A stretch of DNA of 64,000 bases from Actinopolyspora alba. GTDB lineage: Bacteria > Actinomycetota > Actinomycetes > Mycobacteriales > Pseudonocardiaceae. Below the pieces are notes generated by a model that saw nothing but the letters and a program-made list of their open reading frames with translations, was not told where the DNA came from and ran no database searches. Below are positions 34,420 through 42,684 of the stretch, piece after piece (positions within the stretch are counted from its first letter, which is position 1; every line of letters starts with the position of its first letter). Location: NCBI RefSeq assembly GCF_900112765.1, contig NZ_FOMZ01000005.1, positions 110,084 to 174,083 of the forward strand. Reading direction: 5' to 3'. The position numbers and the translations under genes are program-made.

Positions 34420-36180
34420 TCACCCGAATATCGACATTCTGGCCCACTCCATCGCCTCGCTGAAGCTGTTGGTCACCCCGACGGCGTCCAGTTCACCGGC
34501 CCACTCGCGCCGCGCGGGAGTGACACGTGCCACGTAGAAAACCACGGGTCCCTTGTAGATGTTCTGGTCACGCAGCGCCTGAACGTCCTGCAACCCGGAA
34601 TCGTCGACACCGTGCCGGTTGATGTCGGAGACGATTATGTCCGGAACTCTGCCACGTATGGCCCGCTTCATCGACTCGAAGTCGCTGGCGGTGTCCACCT
34701 TCGCCCCCCACTCCCGCAGGGTGGTGACGATCCCTCCGGTGTCGGAGAACTCACCGTTCTTCTCCGCGAAGACGTCGTCCACGACGAGCGCGTACCCACC
34801 CCGCATGTCGGTGCGCTCGCCCGGCAACCGCTCCTCGGCGTCGGCGATCCCGCCCGGATCGAACCGGAACCGCCGACGTTGCAGGTGCTGTCGCAGGTGA
34901 TCGAAGTGCGGAGACTCCTTCAACTGACGCAGCGTGGTGGTGAACACTTCATCGGTGACAAGCCTGGGGAAGGACTCCGGAAGTTGCTGCTCCAGCTGCC
35001 CGAGATAGTCGCGGAGCACATCACGGTCAACGTTCTCGCCAGGCGATTCGATCTTGTACTTCGTGAAGACATCCCGCCACGATTCAGGGTTCGTACCGCC
35101 CATGTTGATGTTTTCACGAACATCGTGGTACTCGAGGAACTCCTGCACGGGATCCTCGGTGGCGGAGCTGGTGAGCAGTCTGTAGAACGCCGGATAGAAG
35201 TGCTGCAGCAGCAGGACTCTGACCAGGATTTTCGCGCCGAAGTCCTGCCACTCCTTGTCGAGGTGGTACTCGAGCACGAAACTGTTGATCAGCCTCTTGA
35301 TGCGTCGCGGATTACGCCCGGTGCGCTCGGCGACGAAGTTCAGCACGTGTTCGTCGAAGAACTGCGAGGTACCCGACCTCGATGCGTAGCCGTTGACCAG
35401 GTCACGCACCTGGCGCTGCCCCGGCTGGGGCGAGTGGTAGTTCACCTGGACGATCTTCTCCAGGTACCCGGCCGGATGAGCGCCCGCGATGTCCGCCTGC
35501 TGGATACTGCGATTGAGCGCGGACTGATCACAGCCGATGACGAACACCAGCCCCGGGACGTCCAGGTAGAGTTTGATCGCCTCGCAGACGGTCACCACCA
35601 CATCGTGCCGACAGCGATCCAGATCGTCGACGAAGACGACGATCTGCTTGCCCGCCGAGTTCGCCGAGTTCACCCACTCCTGGGCCATGTCCCTCACCGC
35701 GCCCCGAATCTCGTCGCGCGACTTCGGATCCACCGAAAGCTGCGCCCAGAGCTCGTCGACCAGCCGTCGAAGGCCGAATGCGGTCATCGCGAGGCGGAAC
35801 CCGATGCGAAGCCACCTCGACAACCGCGGCGCTCCGGCGACCCTGTGGTAAGCCCTGCGCAGGATGTTCCGGTCGAAACGCAGCAGCACGGATTTGATCA
35901 GGACTTCCAAGGCGTCGGAACCCGAGGTCCAGGCGTTGAACCAAGTCGTCCGCACTCCTTCCGTCCCGTCCAGCCGAAGCCGCAGCTGTCGCATGAGGCT
36001 GCTTTTGCCCATGCCCCAGCCGGCGTCGATCGCGAGCGTGAACGGAGTGGAGTCCCGCGAGGAGACGATCAGGTCGGAGAGCCTGTCGGCGGTATCACTC
36101 GTACCGAGCAGGTCCTCCCCGTTCTCGCTCACGGGCTCGTCGTTGAGAACGACGAAACGATCGTCCGCCGACGGTTGCAC
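34420..36180 (-). CDS. KAP-family P-loop NTPase fused to a receiver-like domain
   Basis: 586 aa from GTG 36180, with GAGAGGACAG upstream. The KAP NTPase spans about 20-440: Walker A IDAGWGMGKSSLM near 50-63, WFNAWTSG, Walker B VVFVDDLDRC near 180-190, VFVIGCDQSALNRSI, and the late GRNPRRIKRLINSF motif. There are no obvious membrane helices between the Walker motifs, so it may be cytosolic. Residues about 455-586 look like a response-regulator receiver: YALVVDDVFAE (acidic pair), PDIIVSDINRHG (phospho-acceptor Asp at about 517), VVFYVARVTP and GVTNSFSEAMEW at the end. The usual final Lys is replaced by Asn. KAP ATPases occur in several anti-phage systems; this fusion is not one I recognise. 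Confidence 0.9.
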   Translation of the reverse strand: MQPSADDRFVVLNDEPVSENGEDLLGTSDTADRLSDLIVSSRDSTPFTLAIDAGWGMGKSSLMRQLRLRLDGTEGVRTTWFNAWTSGSDALEVLIKSVLLRFDRNILRRAYHRVAGAPRLSRWLRIGFRLAMTAFGLRRLVDELWAQLSVDPKSRDEIRGAVRDMAQEWVNSANSAGKQIVVFVDDLDRCRHDVVVTVCEAIKLYLDVPGLVFVIGCDQSALNRSIQQADIAGAHPAGYLEKIVQVNYHSPQPGQRQVRDLVNGYASRSGTSQFFDEHVLNFVAERTGRNPRRIKRLINSFVLEYHLDKEWQDFGAKILVRVLLLQHFYPAFYRLLTSSATEDPVQEFLEYHDVRENINMGGTNPESWRDVFTKYKIESPGENVDRDVLRDYLGQLEQQLPESFPRLVTDEVFTTTLRQLKESPHFDHLRQHLQRRRFRFDPGGIADAEERLPGERTDMRGGYALVVDDVFAEKNGEFSDTGGIVTTLREWGAKVDTASDFESMKRAIRGRVPDIIVSDINRHGVDDSGLQDVQALRDQNIYKGPVVFYVARVTPARREWAGELDAVGVTNSFSEAMEWARMSIFG

Positions 36181-36547
36181 CTCTGTCCTCTCCCAACAGC
36201 GATTTCCACCGGTTCACCTCGGAGTGATGAGAGTTCTCCGCGTCGTGTCGCCGCCGAGCGCCCGTCAGCGACGGCGAGCCGTGCCGCACCGGTTTCCCGG
36301 TTCGCCCCGACGAGGTATCGACGCACTCCGTCCTGCCGCACTGGCCGCTGAAGCAGCCTGACCCGCCCCGAGCCGATCCCACATCCGCATCGGAGACATC
36401 CTCGCAGTCAGTACTACCGCTCGTGTCGAGAACAGCGATTTCCGTGCACGGATCGAGCCGCGCCCTGGCACACGGTTCAACAGGTCCGGAGACAAGAAAC
36501 CGCCCCCTGCCCCGTCTTCGCGGGTCAGAGGGCGGTGTTATCGGTTG
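36181..36547. other. Intergenic region upstream of the KAP gene
   Basis: 367 bp between the KAP gene and tRNA-Tyr. No gene is seen. It contains the tRNA-Tyr terminator and, presumably, the KAP promoter. Confidence 0.4.
36499..36536 (-). terminator. Terminator after tRNA-Tyr
   Basis: Stem ACCGCCC(C)CTGCCCCG / CGGGTCAGAGGGCGGT with loop TCTTCG and one internal mismatch; followed on the minus strand by TTTCTTG. Confidence 0.8.
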
Positions 36548-36628
36548 TGCCGGGTAGAGGATTCGAACCTCTGAAGCTTGCGCGGCTGATTTACAGTCAG
36601 CTCCCTTTGGCCGCTCGGGCAACCCGGC
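36548..36628 (-). tRNA. tRNA-Tyr (GTA)
   Basis: 81 nt with long variable arm: acceptor GCCGGGT/ACCCGGC, anticodon stem CTGAC/..CAG with loop carrying GTA, T-arm AGAGGTTCGAATCCTCT. CCA not fully encoded (ends ACA). Confidence 0.95.
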
Positions 36629-36747
36629 GTAGCAGCCATCCGCTGTTGGCTTGTACCAAAATCATACATACCGGCACCCGCGCTCGTGTAAGGGGGGCCG
36701 GGTAGCGTATTCGCTCACCACAACAGCCCACGTGAGGAGTTTCCGAC

Positions 36748-37239
36748 ATGGCGGACCCGTCGTTCGACGTAGTGAGCAAGGTCGACCGGCAGGAGGTGGA
36801 CAACGCACTCAACCAGGCTGCCAAGGAGCTCGCGAACCGGTTCGACTTCAGGGGAACCGGGACGAAGATCAGTTGGGCCGGCGAGGAGGCCGTGACCCTG
36901 GAGTCCGAGACCGAGGAGCGCTGCAGGGCCGCGGTCGAGGTCTTCAAGGAGAAGCTGGTCAAGCGGGGCATCTCACTGAAGGCCGTCGAGCTGGGCGAAC
37001 CGGTCGGCTCGGGCCAGGTGCATCGGGTCTCCGGCAGCCTCAAGCAGGGCATCGCGCAGGAAACGGCCAAGAAGATCTCCAAGAAGATCCGCGACGAGGC
37101 CCCCAAGGGGGTGCAGGCACAGATCCAGGGCGACCAGTTGCGGGTCTCGGCCAAGAAGAAGGACGATCTGCAGGCAGTGATCTCGCTGTTGAAAAGCAGC
37201 GACTTCGACGTGGCACTGCAGTTCGAGAACTACCGTTGA
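36748..37239 (+). CDS. yajQ: YajQ-family nucleotide-binding protein
   Basis: 163 aa, full length. [39 protein letters not shown] and [29 protein letters not shown] match the two-ferredoxin-fold YajQ family. Some members bind c-di-GMP and act as effectors, and others are studied as RNA-binding proteins. Here it lies on the opposite strand to tRNA-Tyr, in a genome that also has an EAL protein in this window. Confidence 0.96.
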   Translation: MADPSFDVVSKVDRQEVDNALNQAAKELANRFDFRGTGTKISWAGEEAVTLESETEERCRAAVEVFKEKLVKRGISLKAVELGEPVGSGQVHRVSGSLKQGIAQETAKKISKKIRDEAPKGVQAQIQGDQLRVSAKKKDDLQAVISLLKSSDFDVALQFENYR

Positions 37240-37316
37240 GCGGAGGCGGGACCAGCCCGCTCGCGGAGTAGGCACGCCGCACGCACAGCACTCGCAACCG
37301 TCGACGGGAGAACTCG

Positions 37317-38216
37317 GTGAAGGGAATCGTGTTGGCCGGGGGCAACGGCACGCGGCTGCACCCGGTCACCCAGGTGGTGTCCAAGCAGCTTCTCCCGGTC
37401 TACGACAAGCCGATGGTGTACTACCCGCTCTCGGTGCTGATGCTGGCGGGGATCCGCGACATCCTGCTGATCTCCACGCCCGAGGACCTTCCGCTGTTCC
37501 GTCGCCTGTTCGGCGACGGCAGCAGCCTCGGGCTGCGCATCGAGTACGAGACCCAGACCGAGCCCAACGGACTGGCCGAGGCGTTCCTGATCGGCGCGGA
37601 CTTCATCGGCGACGACTCGGTCGCGCTCGTGCTCGGCGACAACATCTTCTACGGACAGGGGTTCTCGAAACTGCTGCAGCACAGCACCGCCGAGCTGGAG
37701 GGCTGCACGCTGTTCGGCTACTCGGTGCGCGATCCGCAACGATACGGCGTCGGCGAGACCGACGGCGCGGGCAAGCTGGTCTCACTGGAGGAGAAACCGG
37801 CCGCCCCCCGCTCCAACAAGGCGATCACCGGGCTCTACCTCTACGACAACGAGGTGGTCGACATAGCCCGTACGCTGCGCCCCTCCAACCGTGGCGAGCT
37901 GGAGATCACCGACATCAACACGACGTACCTCGAGCGGGGTCGCGCACACCTGATCGAGCTGAATCGCGGTTACGCCTGGCTGGACACGGGCACGCACGAG
38001 TCGCTGCTGGAAGCTGGGCAGTTCGTGCAGGTGCTGGAACACCGCCAGGGAGTGCGCATCGCATGCCTGGAGGAGATAGCGCTGCGCATGGGGTACATCA
38101 CACCCGAGGAGTGTTACGAGCTGGGGGGGCGGCTGTCCAAGTCCGGTTACGGCCAGTACGTCATGGAGATCGCCGAGGCCATTGCCGGACGGCAGCTGGA
38201 CGCCGAGGCCGAGTGA
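37317..38216 (+). CDS. rmlA: Glucose-1-phosphate thymidylyltransferase
   Basis: 299 aa, GTG start with CGGGAG upstream. The nucleotidyltransferase motif KGIVLAGGNGTRLHPVTQVVSKQLLPVYDKPMVYYPLSVLMLAG holds the catalytic GGxGTRL and Lys. GDNIFYGQGF, VVSLEEKPAAPRSNKAITGLY and the allosteric tail are intact. It makes dTDP-glucose for dTDP-rhamnose, needed for cell-wall or surface polysaccharides. The other rml genes are not in this window. Confidence 0.97.
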   Translation: MKGIVLAGGNGTRLHPVTQVVSKQLLPVYDKPMVYYPLSVLMLAGIRDILLISTPEDLPLFRRLFGDGSSLGLRIEYETQTEPNGLAEAFLIGADFIGDDSVALVLGDNIFYGQGFSKLLQHSTAELEGCTLFGYSVRDPQRYGVGETDGAGKLVSLEEKPAAPRSNKAITGLYLYDNEVVDIARTLRPSNRGELEITDINTTYLERGRAHLIELNRGYAWLDTGTHESLLEAGQFVQVLEHRQGVRIACLEEIALRMGYITPEECYELGGRLSKSGYGQYVMEIAEAIAGRQLDAEAE

Positions 38217-38387
38217 GTCGGCTCCGACGTCCCTGCGACATCGATTTCCGGGCGGCGTCGATTTCTCGCGAAATCGCCGCGCCAGTACGGCGTTGTGGCC
38301 CGGTGGCCGTCGATTTCTCGCGAAATCGCCGCGCCGTTACGACGCAGGGCCGAACTCCGACCACCCACGCAGCCCGACCACCCGCGG

Positions 38388-38485
38388 GTTCTCCGGTGCG
38401 GCTCTCGCGAGGACGGCCCCGACGTCGTGTAGGTCGCTACCCGATGTCGGGGCACCCGCAGCGAGAGCCGTGCCGGAGGTTCCGC
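38388..38485 (-). repeat. Repeat hairpin A, copy R3
   Basis: Outer arms GGCTCTCGC (38400-38408) and GCGAGAGCC (38461-38469); inner arms GCCCCGAC (38416-38423) and GTCGGGGC (38446-38453), all paired. Compared with R1, a G-C pair is replaced by C-G, which is compensatory. Loop core GTAGGTCGCTAC. Confidence 0.88.
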
Positions 38486-38549
38486 CAAGCGAGCAGCTAC
38501 GTCCCAGGCCACGGAATCCATCATTCGGAGCCACGCAGCGCAAGAGTCC

Positions 38550-38650
38550 CCGGTGCGTGAGTCGGATGCATTGCGAGGCCGGGCCGCTCGCCGCGTAGAT
38601 CGCTACTCAAGAGCCGGCCCAACACAGCAAGGCGCCGACTCACGTGCCGG
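38550..38650. repeat. Repeat hairpin C, copy R3 (101 bp)
   Basis: Stem CCGGTGCGTGAGTCGG / CCGACTCACGTGCCGG; loop core GTAGATCGCTAC. Differs from the R1 copy at only a handful of sites. Confidence 0.88.
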
Positions 38651-38686
38651 CTACCCAACCACGCACGTGAGTGTTGATGCTCCCTC

Positions 38687-39562
38687 TTAATAATGGGTGG
38701 GTAGCTGGCGCCCTGCCAGTCCTTCCAGCCGTCGAACCCGGTCGGCGATGGGCGGATGGGTCGAGAACAACCGCGTCATCCGTTCCCCGGGGCGGAACGG
38801 GTTGGCGATCATCAGGTGGGACTCGCTGACCAGCTTCGGGTCGGCCGCGAGCGGGGCCTGCTTGGTCCCCCGTTCGAGTTTGCGCAGTGCCGATGCCAGG
38901 GCCAGCGGATCTCCCGTCAGCTCGGCCCCCGATGAGTCCGCCTGGTACTCGCGGGAGCGGCTCACGGCCATCTGGACCACGGCTGCCGCCACCGGCCCGA
39001 GCAGCGACACCAGCAGCAGCGCGATCAGATTGGGGCGTTCCTCGTCGTCCCCGCCGAAGCTGGCGAAGATCAGCCCGAAGTTGGCGATGAAGGTGACCGC
39101 GCTGGCCAGCGCGCCCGCGACGCTGGAGATCAGGATGTCGCGGTTGTAGACGTGCGAGAGCTCGTGCCCCAGCACGGCGCGCAGTTCCCGCTCGTCGAGC
39201 AGCTCCAGGATCCCGGCGGTAGCACAGACGGCCGCGTTGCGGGGGTTGCGCCCCGTCGCGAACGCGTTGGGCGCCACGGTGGGACTGATGTAGAGCGCGG
39301 GCATCGGCTGCTTCGCGGATGTGGCGAGTTCTCGCACGATGCGGTACATCGCGGGCTGCTCCGCCTCGGAAACCGGCCGGGCACGCATCGACCGCAACGC
39401 GAGGTTGGCCGAGTTGAAGTACGCGTAGCCGTTCATTCCGAGCGCGATCAGCAGCGCCACGACCATGCCGGACCGCCCGAACAGCGACCCGAGCAACACG
39501 ATGAGTGCGCTCATGGCACCGAGCAAGAGCGCTGTTTTTACTCCGTTCCAATGCCTGTGCAA
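38687..39562 (-). CDS. htpX: Membrane zinc metalloprotease HtpX
   Basis: 291 aa from a TTG at 39562 with GGAGGCGGGAG upstream ([20 protein letters not shown]); longer in-frame starts lack a ribosome site. Four membrane helices surround the zincin motif [12 protein letters not shown] (HExxH at about 144) and the later Glu ligand in [15 protein letters not shown]. HtpX degrades misfolded membrane proteins. Normal length for the family (285-295). Confidence 0.95.
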   Translation of the reverse strand: MHRHWNGVKTALLLGAMSALIVLLGSLFGRSGMVVALLIALGMNGYAYFNSANLALRSMRARPVSEAEQPAMYRIVRELATSAKQPMPALYISPTVAPNAFATGRNPRNAAVCATAGILELLDERELRAVLGHELSHVYNRDILISSVAGALASAVTFIANFGLIFASFGGDDEERPNLIALLLVSLLGPVAAAVVQMAVSRSREYQADSSGAELTGDPLALASALRKLERGTKQAPLAADPKLVSESHLMIANPFRPGERMTRLFSTHPPIADRVRRLEGLAGRQLPTHY

Positions 39563-40048
39563 GGTACTCCCGCCTCCGCCCGGTTTCCGGACCAGTTTCC
39601 GGGGACCGGTCACCTTCGACGATGACCGGGAACCACGCACGGTGAGCGGCGATTCACGCCGGCCGGGCGCCCCGTGAAGAACTCACCTGGACAACGTCGC
39701 GCGAGGACCGGCAGTTCCTTAACACGCCACGCCGAACACGTCACAGAATCGGTGGAGACCGAGCTCATAGCCCCACCGATCAACTTTCTCTCGCGAAGAA
39801 ACTAAACTGAGGGACACTTGTAAACGACTCACGCGCTCGGCCCGTGCCGACACGCGAGGCCGCGCCCGGCGGCGAAACGTTGTCGAACCGGCTGCTGTGG
39901 TGGCTACGCGGCGGAGCTCCCGGCCGCGCTCCCCCGCCGGACGAGACATCGGGCGCGGTGAGGCCGCTCGTCCTGGCCCGTGGCCGGAGGACGGGTTCGG
40001 GGCGTACTGCCGCCACCGGCATCCGGGAGGCGGCGGAGAGGATTCGGA
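39563..40048. other. Divergent intergenic region (486 bp)
   Basis: Between htpX and the YceI-family gene. An AT-rich patch at 39780-39825 is a likely promoter. The open frame that runs from 39980 into the YceI gene has Arg/Pro-rich composition before 40049 and is judged non-coding. Confidence 0.4.
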
Positions 40049-40933
40049 TTGGTCTTGTCGAAACTGCTCGGCCGTGGTGCCGCGCGCAAACCCGCCCGGG
40101 AAGGCGCCAGCAACGCGCTGCCTCCCACCCCGCTGGACGGCGGGACGCTGAGCTGTCAGGTACACGACGAAGCCGATCGCCCGCTCCCCGAGGCCACCGT
40201 GACGGTGGTGAACCGGCTGAATCAGCAGGTGGCCAGCGGAACCACCGACGGGTACGGCTTCTTCCTCGCCACGGTGCAGCCGGGCACCCACAAGGTCTCG
40301 ATCACCGGGGGCGGCTACCAGCGAACGGGCACCAGGGCCGAGGTCCGCACGAACCGGCACACCGCGATCGGATCCGTGCGCCTGGAGCGGGACCCGGAGA
40401 GCACGCTCCCCGAGCCCGGCGTCTGGACGTTCGATCCGGACCACACCGAGATCCGGTTCATCGCACAGCACATCGGCATGTCGAAGATCCACGGCGCCTT
40501 CCGCGAGCTGGAGGGGCGCGTCACGGTCCGGGAACCGTTCGAGAAGTCCGTGGTCGAGGTCGCCATCGACGCATCCAGCATCGACACCGGAGTGCGCATG
40601 CGTGACGACCATCTGCGCTCCGCCGACTTTCTGGACGTGGCGAACCACCCGAGGCTGTACTTCCGCAGCGACAGGTTGACCCAGCTGCGCGGTGACCGCT
40701 GGGTGGTCGGTGGTCAGCTGACGCTGCGCGGCAGGAGCAGCCCCGTGCAGCTGGACACCACCTACCTGGGAACGCGCTCCTGGAACGGCACCCGAACGGC
40801 GTGTCACTCGACCACGGAACTGCGCAGGGAGGACTACGCGGTCAACTGGCAGCAGCTGTTGAGCAAGGGGATCGGCGTTGTCGGTCCGACGGTACGGATC
40901 GAGCTGGACGTGCAAGCGGTGCTGGAGGAGTGA
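40049..40933 (+). CDS. Carboxypeptidase-regulatory-like + YceI domain protein
   Basis: 294 aa from TTG 40049, with GGAGAGGA seven bases upstream. Residues about 35-110 form a beta-sandwich regulatory-like domain (LSCQVHDEADRPLPEATVTVVNRLNQQVASGTTDGYGFF). Residues about 120-294 are a YceI lipocalin-like barrel: GVWTFDPDHTEIRFIAQHIGMSKIHGAF, SIDTGVRMRDDHLRSADFLDVANHP, LTLRGRSSPV. YceI barrels bind isoprenoid or other lipids. There is no signal peptide, so it is probably cytoplasmic. Confidence 0.88.
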   Translation: MVLSKLLGRGAARKPAREGASNALPPTPLDGGTLSCQVHDEADRPLPEATVTVVNRLNQQVASGTTDGYGFFLATVQPGTHKVSITGGGYQRTGTRAEVRTNRHTAIGSVRLERDPESTLPEPGVWTFDPDHTEIRFIAQHIGMSKIHGAFRELEGRVTVREPFEKSVVEVAIDASSIDTGVRMRDDHLRSADFLDVANHPRLYFRSDRLTQLRGDRWVVGGQLTLRGRSSPVQLDTTYLGTRSWNGTRTACHSTTELRREDYAVNWQQLLSKGIGVVGPTVRIELDVQAVLEE

Positions 40934-41047
40934 CCCGAGAGCTCGCACCGGAGCTCGCGTTCCCGCTCGGTCGTCGTCCCGCACCGAGTCGGGCACGCGC
41001 CTCCCGCGCCACAGGGACCCGGTGCCGGAGGCTCCGCCCCACCCCCG

Positions 41048-41917
41048 TTACTCGTGCAGTTCCATGGTGCAGCACTTGGGGCCACCGCCGGACTTGCGCA
41101 GCTCCGAGATGTCGGTGAGCAGCGGTTCGTAGCCGTGCGCGCGCAGTCGTTCGGCGAGGCCGGTGGCCTCGCTGGGCAGCACCACGTGCTTGCCGTCGGA
41201 AACCCCGTTGAGCCCGAGGCACTCCGCGTCGGCGGAGTCGGCGATCACCGCGTCGGGGAAGAGCCTGCGCAGTACCTGTCGGGAGCCCTCGGAGAACGCC
41301 TCGGGATAGTAGGCGACCTGCGGCCGATCGCCCTTGCGGAGGACGAACAGCGCGGTGTCCAGGTGATAGTAGCGGGGATCGGTGAGCCGCAGCGATACCA
41401 CCGGGACGCCGAGCACCTCCTGGGCCTCGGCGTGGGCCTGCGGATCGGTCCGGAAACCGCTGCCCGCCAGCAGCAGCTGTCCGGTCCAGGCGAAGTCACC
41501 CTCGGCCTCGTTGATCCGGGAGGGCATCACCAGATCGCGGTAGCCGCTCGTGGAGAACCACCTCCGGAAGTGCTCGGCCTCGGGAGCGCGTTCGGGTGAC
41601 CTGAACCGGGCACCGAGCACTCGGCCACCGATCACCGTGGCGGAGTTCGCGGAGAAGACCATGTCGGGCAGTCCCGGCTGCGGCGGCACGGTCTCGACGG
41701 TGTGACCGAGCCGACGGTAGATGCCCGCGAGCTCACGCCACTGCGACATCGCCAGTTCGGTGTCGACGGGCTCGTCCGGGTCCATCCACGGATTGATGGA
41801 GTACTCCACCGTGAAGTGTTCCGGGGGACACATCACGTAGTGACGCCTCGTCGGCACGTTCCCGGCCGTGTCATGCCGTTGAACGGGATCGGGCGCTGCG
41901 ACAGTGGAGACCGACAT
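41048..41917 (-). CDS. ddaH: Dimethylargininase / amidinotransferase-family enzyme
   Basis: 289 aa from ATG 41917 (MSVSTVAAPDP); a longer upstream frame lacks support. Guanidino-group modifying fold: YVMCPPEHFTVEYSINPWMD, DMVFSANSATVI, GARFRSPERAPEA, NEAEGDFAWTG and the C-terminal catalytic Cys in GGGPKCCTMEL. The family hydrolyses methylated arginines to citrulline. It is usually next to an Lrp regulator and ornithine aminotransferase; the Lrp gene is divergent here but rocD is absent. Confidence 0.9.
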   Translation of the reverse strand: MSVSTVAAPDPVQRHDTAGNVPTRRHYVMCPPEHFTVEYSINPWMDPDEPVDTELAMSQWRELAGIYRRLGHTVETVPPQPGLPDMVFSANSATVIGGRVLGARFRSPERAPEAEHFRRWFSTSGYRDLVMPSRINEAEGDFAWTGQLLLAGSGFRTDPQAHAEAQEVLGVPVVSLRLTDPRYYHLDTALFVLRKGDRPQVAYYPEAFSEGSRQVLRRLFPDAVIADSADAECLGLNGVSDGKHVVLPSEATGLAERLRAHGYEPLLTDISELRKSGGGPKCCTMELHE

Positions 41918-41927
41918 ATTACGTAAT
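41918..41927. promoter_or_regulatory. Palindrome abutting the ddaH start
   Basis: Perfect 10-bp palindrome ATTACGTAAT directly before the ddaH ATG, in the 74-bp gap to the divergent Lrp gene; plausible operator for that regulator. Confidence 0.45.
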
Positions 41928-41991
41928 CTAATCCCTGCTTTTGCAGCATTCAATGCGCCTTCATTGCGGCGAATACGGCAGAATGTTGCAC

Positions 41992-42432
41992 ATGGACCCC
42001 CTGGATCAACGAATCGTTTCGCAACTGGTCACCGACGCCAGGGCCAGTTACGCGGAGATCGGCGAGGCGGTGGGACTCTCCGCGCCCGCTGTGAAACGAC
42101 GCGTGGACAAACTGCTGGACAACGGCGTGCTGCAGGGCTTCACCGCCGTGGTGGACCCGGAAGCGCTCGGCTGGGGGACCGAGGCCTTCGTGGAAGTGCA
42201 CTGCCACGGCAACGTGCCCACCGACCGACTGCTCGCGGGGCTGGAACCGCTGCCGGAGGTGGTTCGCGCCTACACCGTCTCGGGGGAGGCGGACGCGATC
42301 GTGCACCTGCGTGCGGCCGACATCCATCACCTCGAAACCGCGCTGGAGCGGCTGCGTGCGGTCGAGTTCATCAACCGGACCGTTTCCACGGTGGTGCTGT
42401 CGCGGTTACTCGACAGACCACCCCAGGCGTAG
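41992..42432 (+). CDS. Lrp/AsnC-family transcriptional regulator
   Basis: 146 aa from ATG 41992 (MDPLDQRIVSQLV); ATG 41983 is another option. N-terminal winged helix (about 5-50: DARASYAEIGEAVGLSAPAVKRRVDKLLDNGVLQGF) and C-terminal RAM/ACT-like effector domain (PEVVRAYTVSGEADAIVHLRAADIHHLETALERL). It is divergent from ddaH and probably controls it in response to an amino acid, likely arginine or ornithine-related (inference from the neighbour). Confidence 0.92.
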   Translation: MDPLDQRIVSQLVTDARASYAEIGEAVGLSAPAVKRRVDKLLDNGVLQGFTAVVDPEALGWGTEAFVEVHCHGNVPTDRLLAGLEPLPEVVRAYTVSGEADAIVHLRAADIHHLETALERLRAVEFINRTVSTVVLSRLLDRPPQA

Positions 42433-42468
42433 AACTGTGCTCGGCGTGTGGGGCGTAGCTACTGCTGT

Positions 42469-42668
42469 GGCGGAACCTCTCGCACGGCTCTCGCTGCGGG
42501 TCCGGCGACTTCGGGTAGCGACCTACACAACGTCTCCGGCGTCCTCGCGAGCGCCGCACGGGAGAACCCGCGGCGGTGCCGACCGCGAGGGTGGTCGGAG
42601 TGCGGCCTGCGTGAGTGGTGGGAGTTCGGCGCTGTGTCGAAGCGGCGCGGCGATTTCGCGGGAAATCG
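42469..42668. repeat. Dispersed repeat locus R4 (A+, linker, B)
   Basis: Between the convergent Lrp and sunset-domain genes. Hairpin A (42471-42572), linker with GGTGGTCGGAG/GTGGTGGGAG blocks, then one perfect palindrome at 42651-42668 (spacer GCGG), ending 17 bp from the next gene's stop. Confidence 0.9.
42471..42572 (+). repeat. Repeat hairpin A, copy R4
   Basis: Outer arms GGCTCTCGC (42486-42494) and GCGAGCGCC (42547-42555, one change). Inner arms CCGGCGAC / GTCTCCGG, seven of eight paired. Core loop GTAGCGACCTAC unchanged. Confidence 0.88.
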
Positions 42669-42684
42669 ACACCGCCCGGGCCGC

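Larger units (their letters stand above)
38247..38650. repeat. Dispersed repeat locus R3 (B, B, A-, C)
   Basis: Between convergent rmlA and htpX. Palindromes at 38259-38276 and 38311-38328 (both spacer TCGC), a linker with CCACCCACGC-type blocks, hairpin A in minus orientation (38388-38485), then hairpin C. Confidence 0.9.

Noticed and set aside
38063..38560. Reading frames crossing repeat loci, sharing peptides such as VGRYPMS between copies
   Set aside because: Similarity reflects repeat DNA; stems covary as structure and frames differ between copies, so no coding signal.
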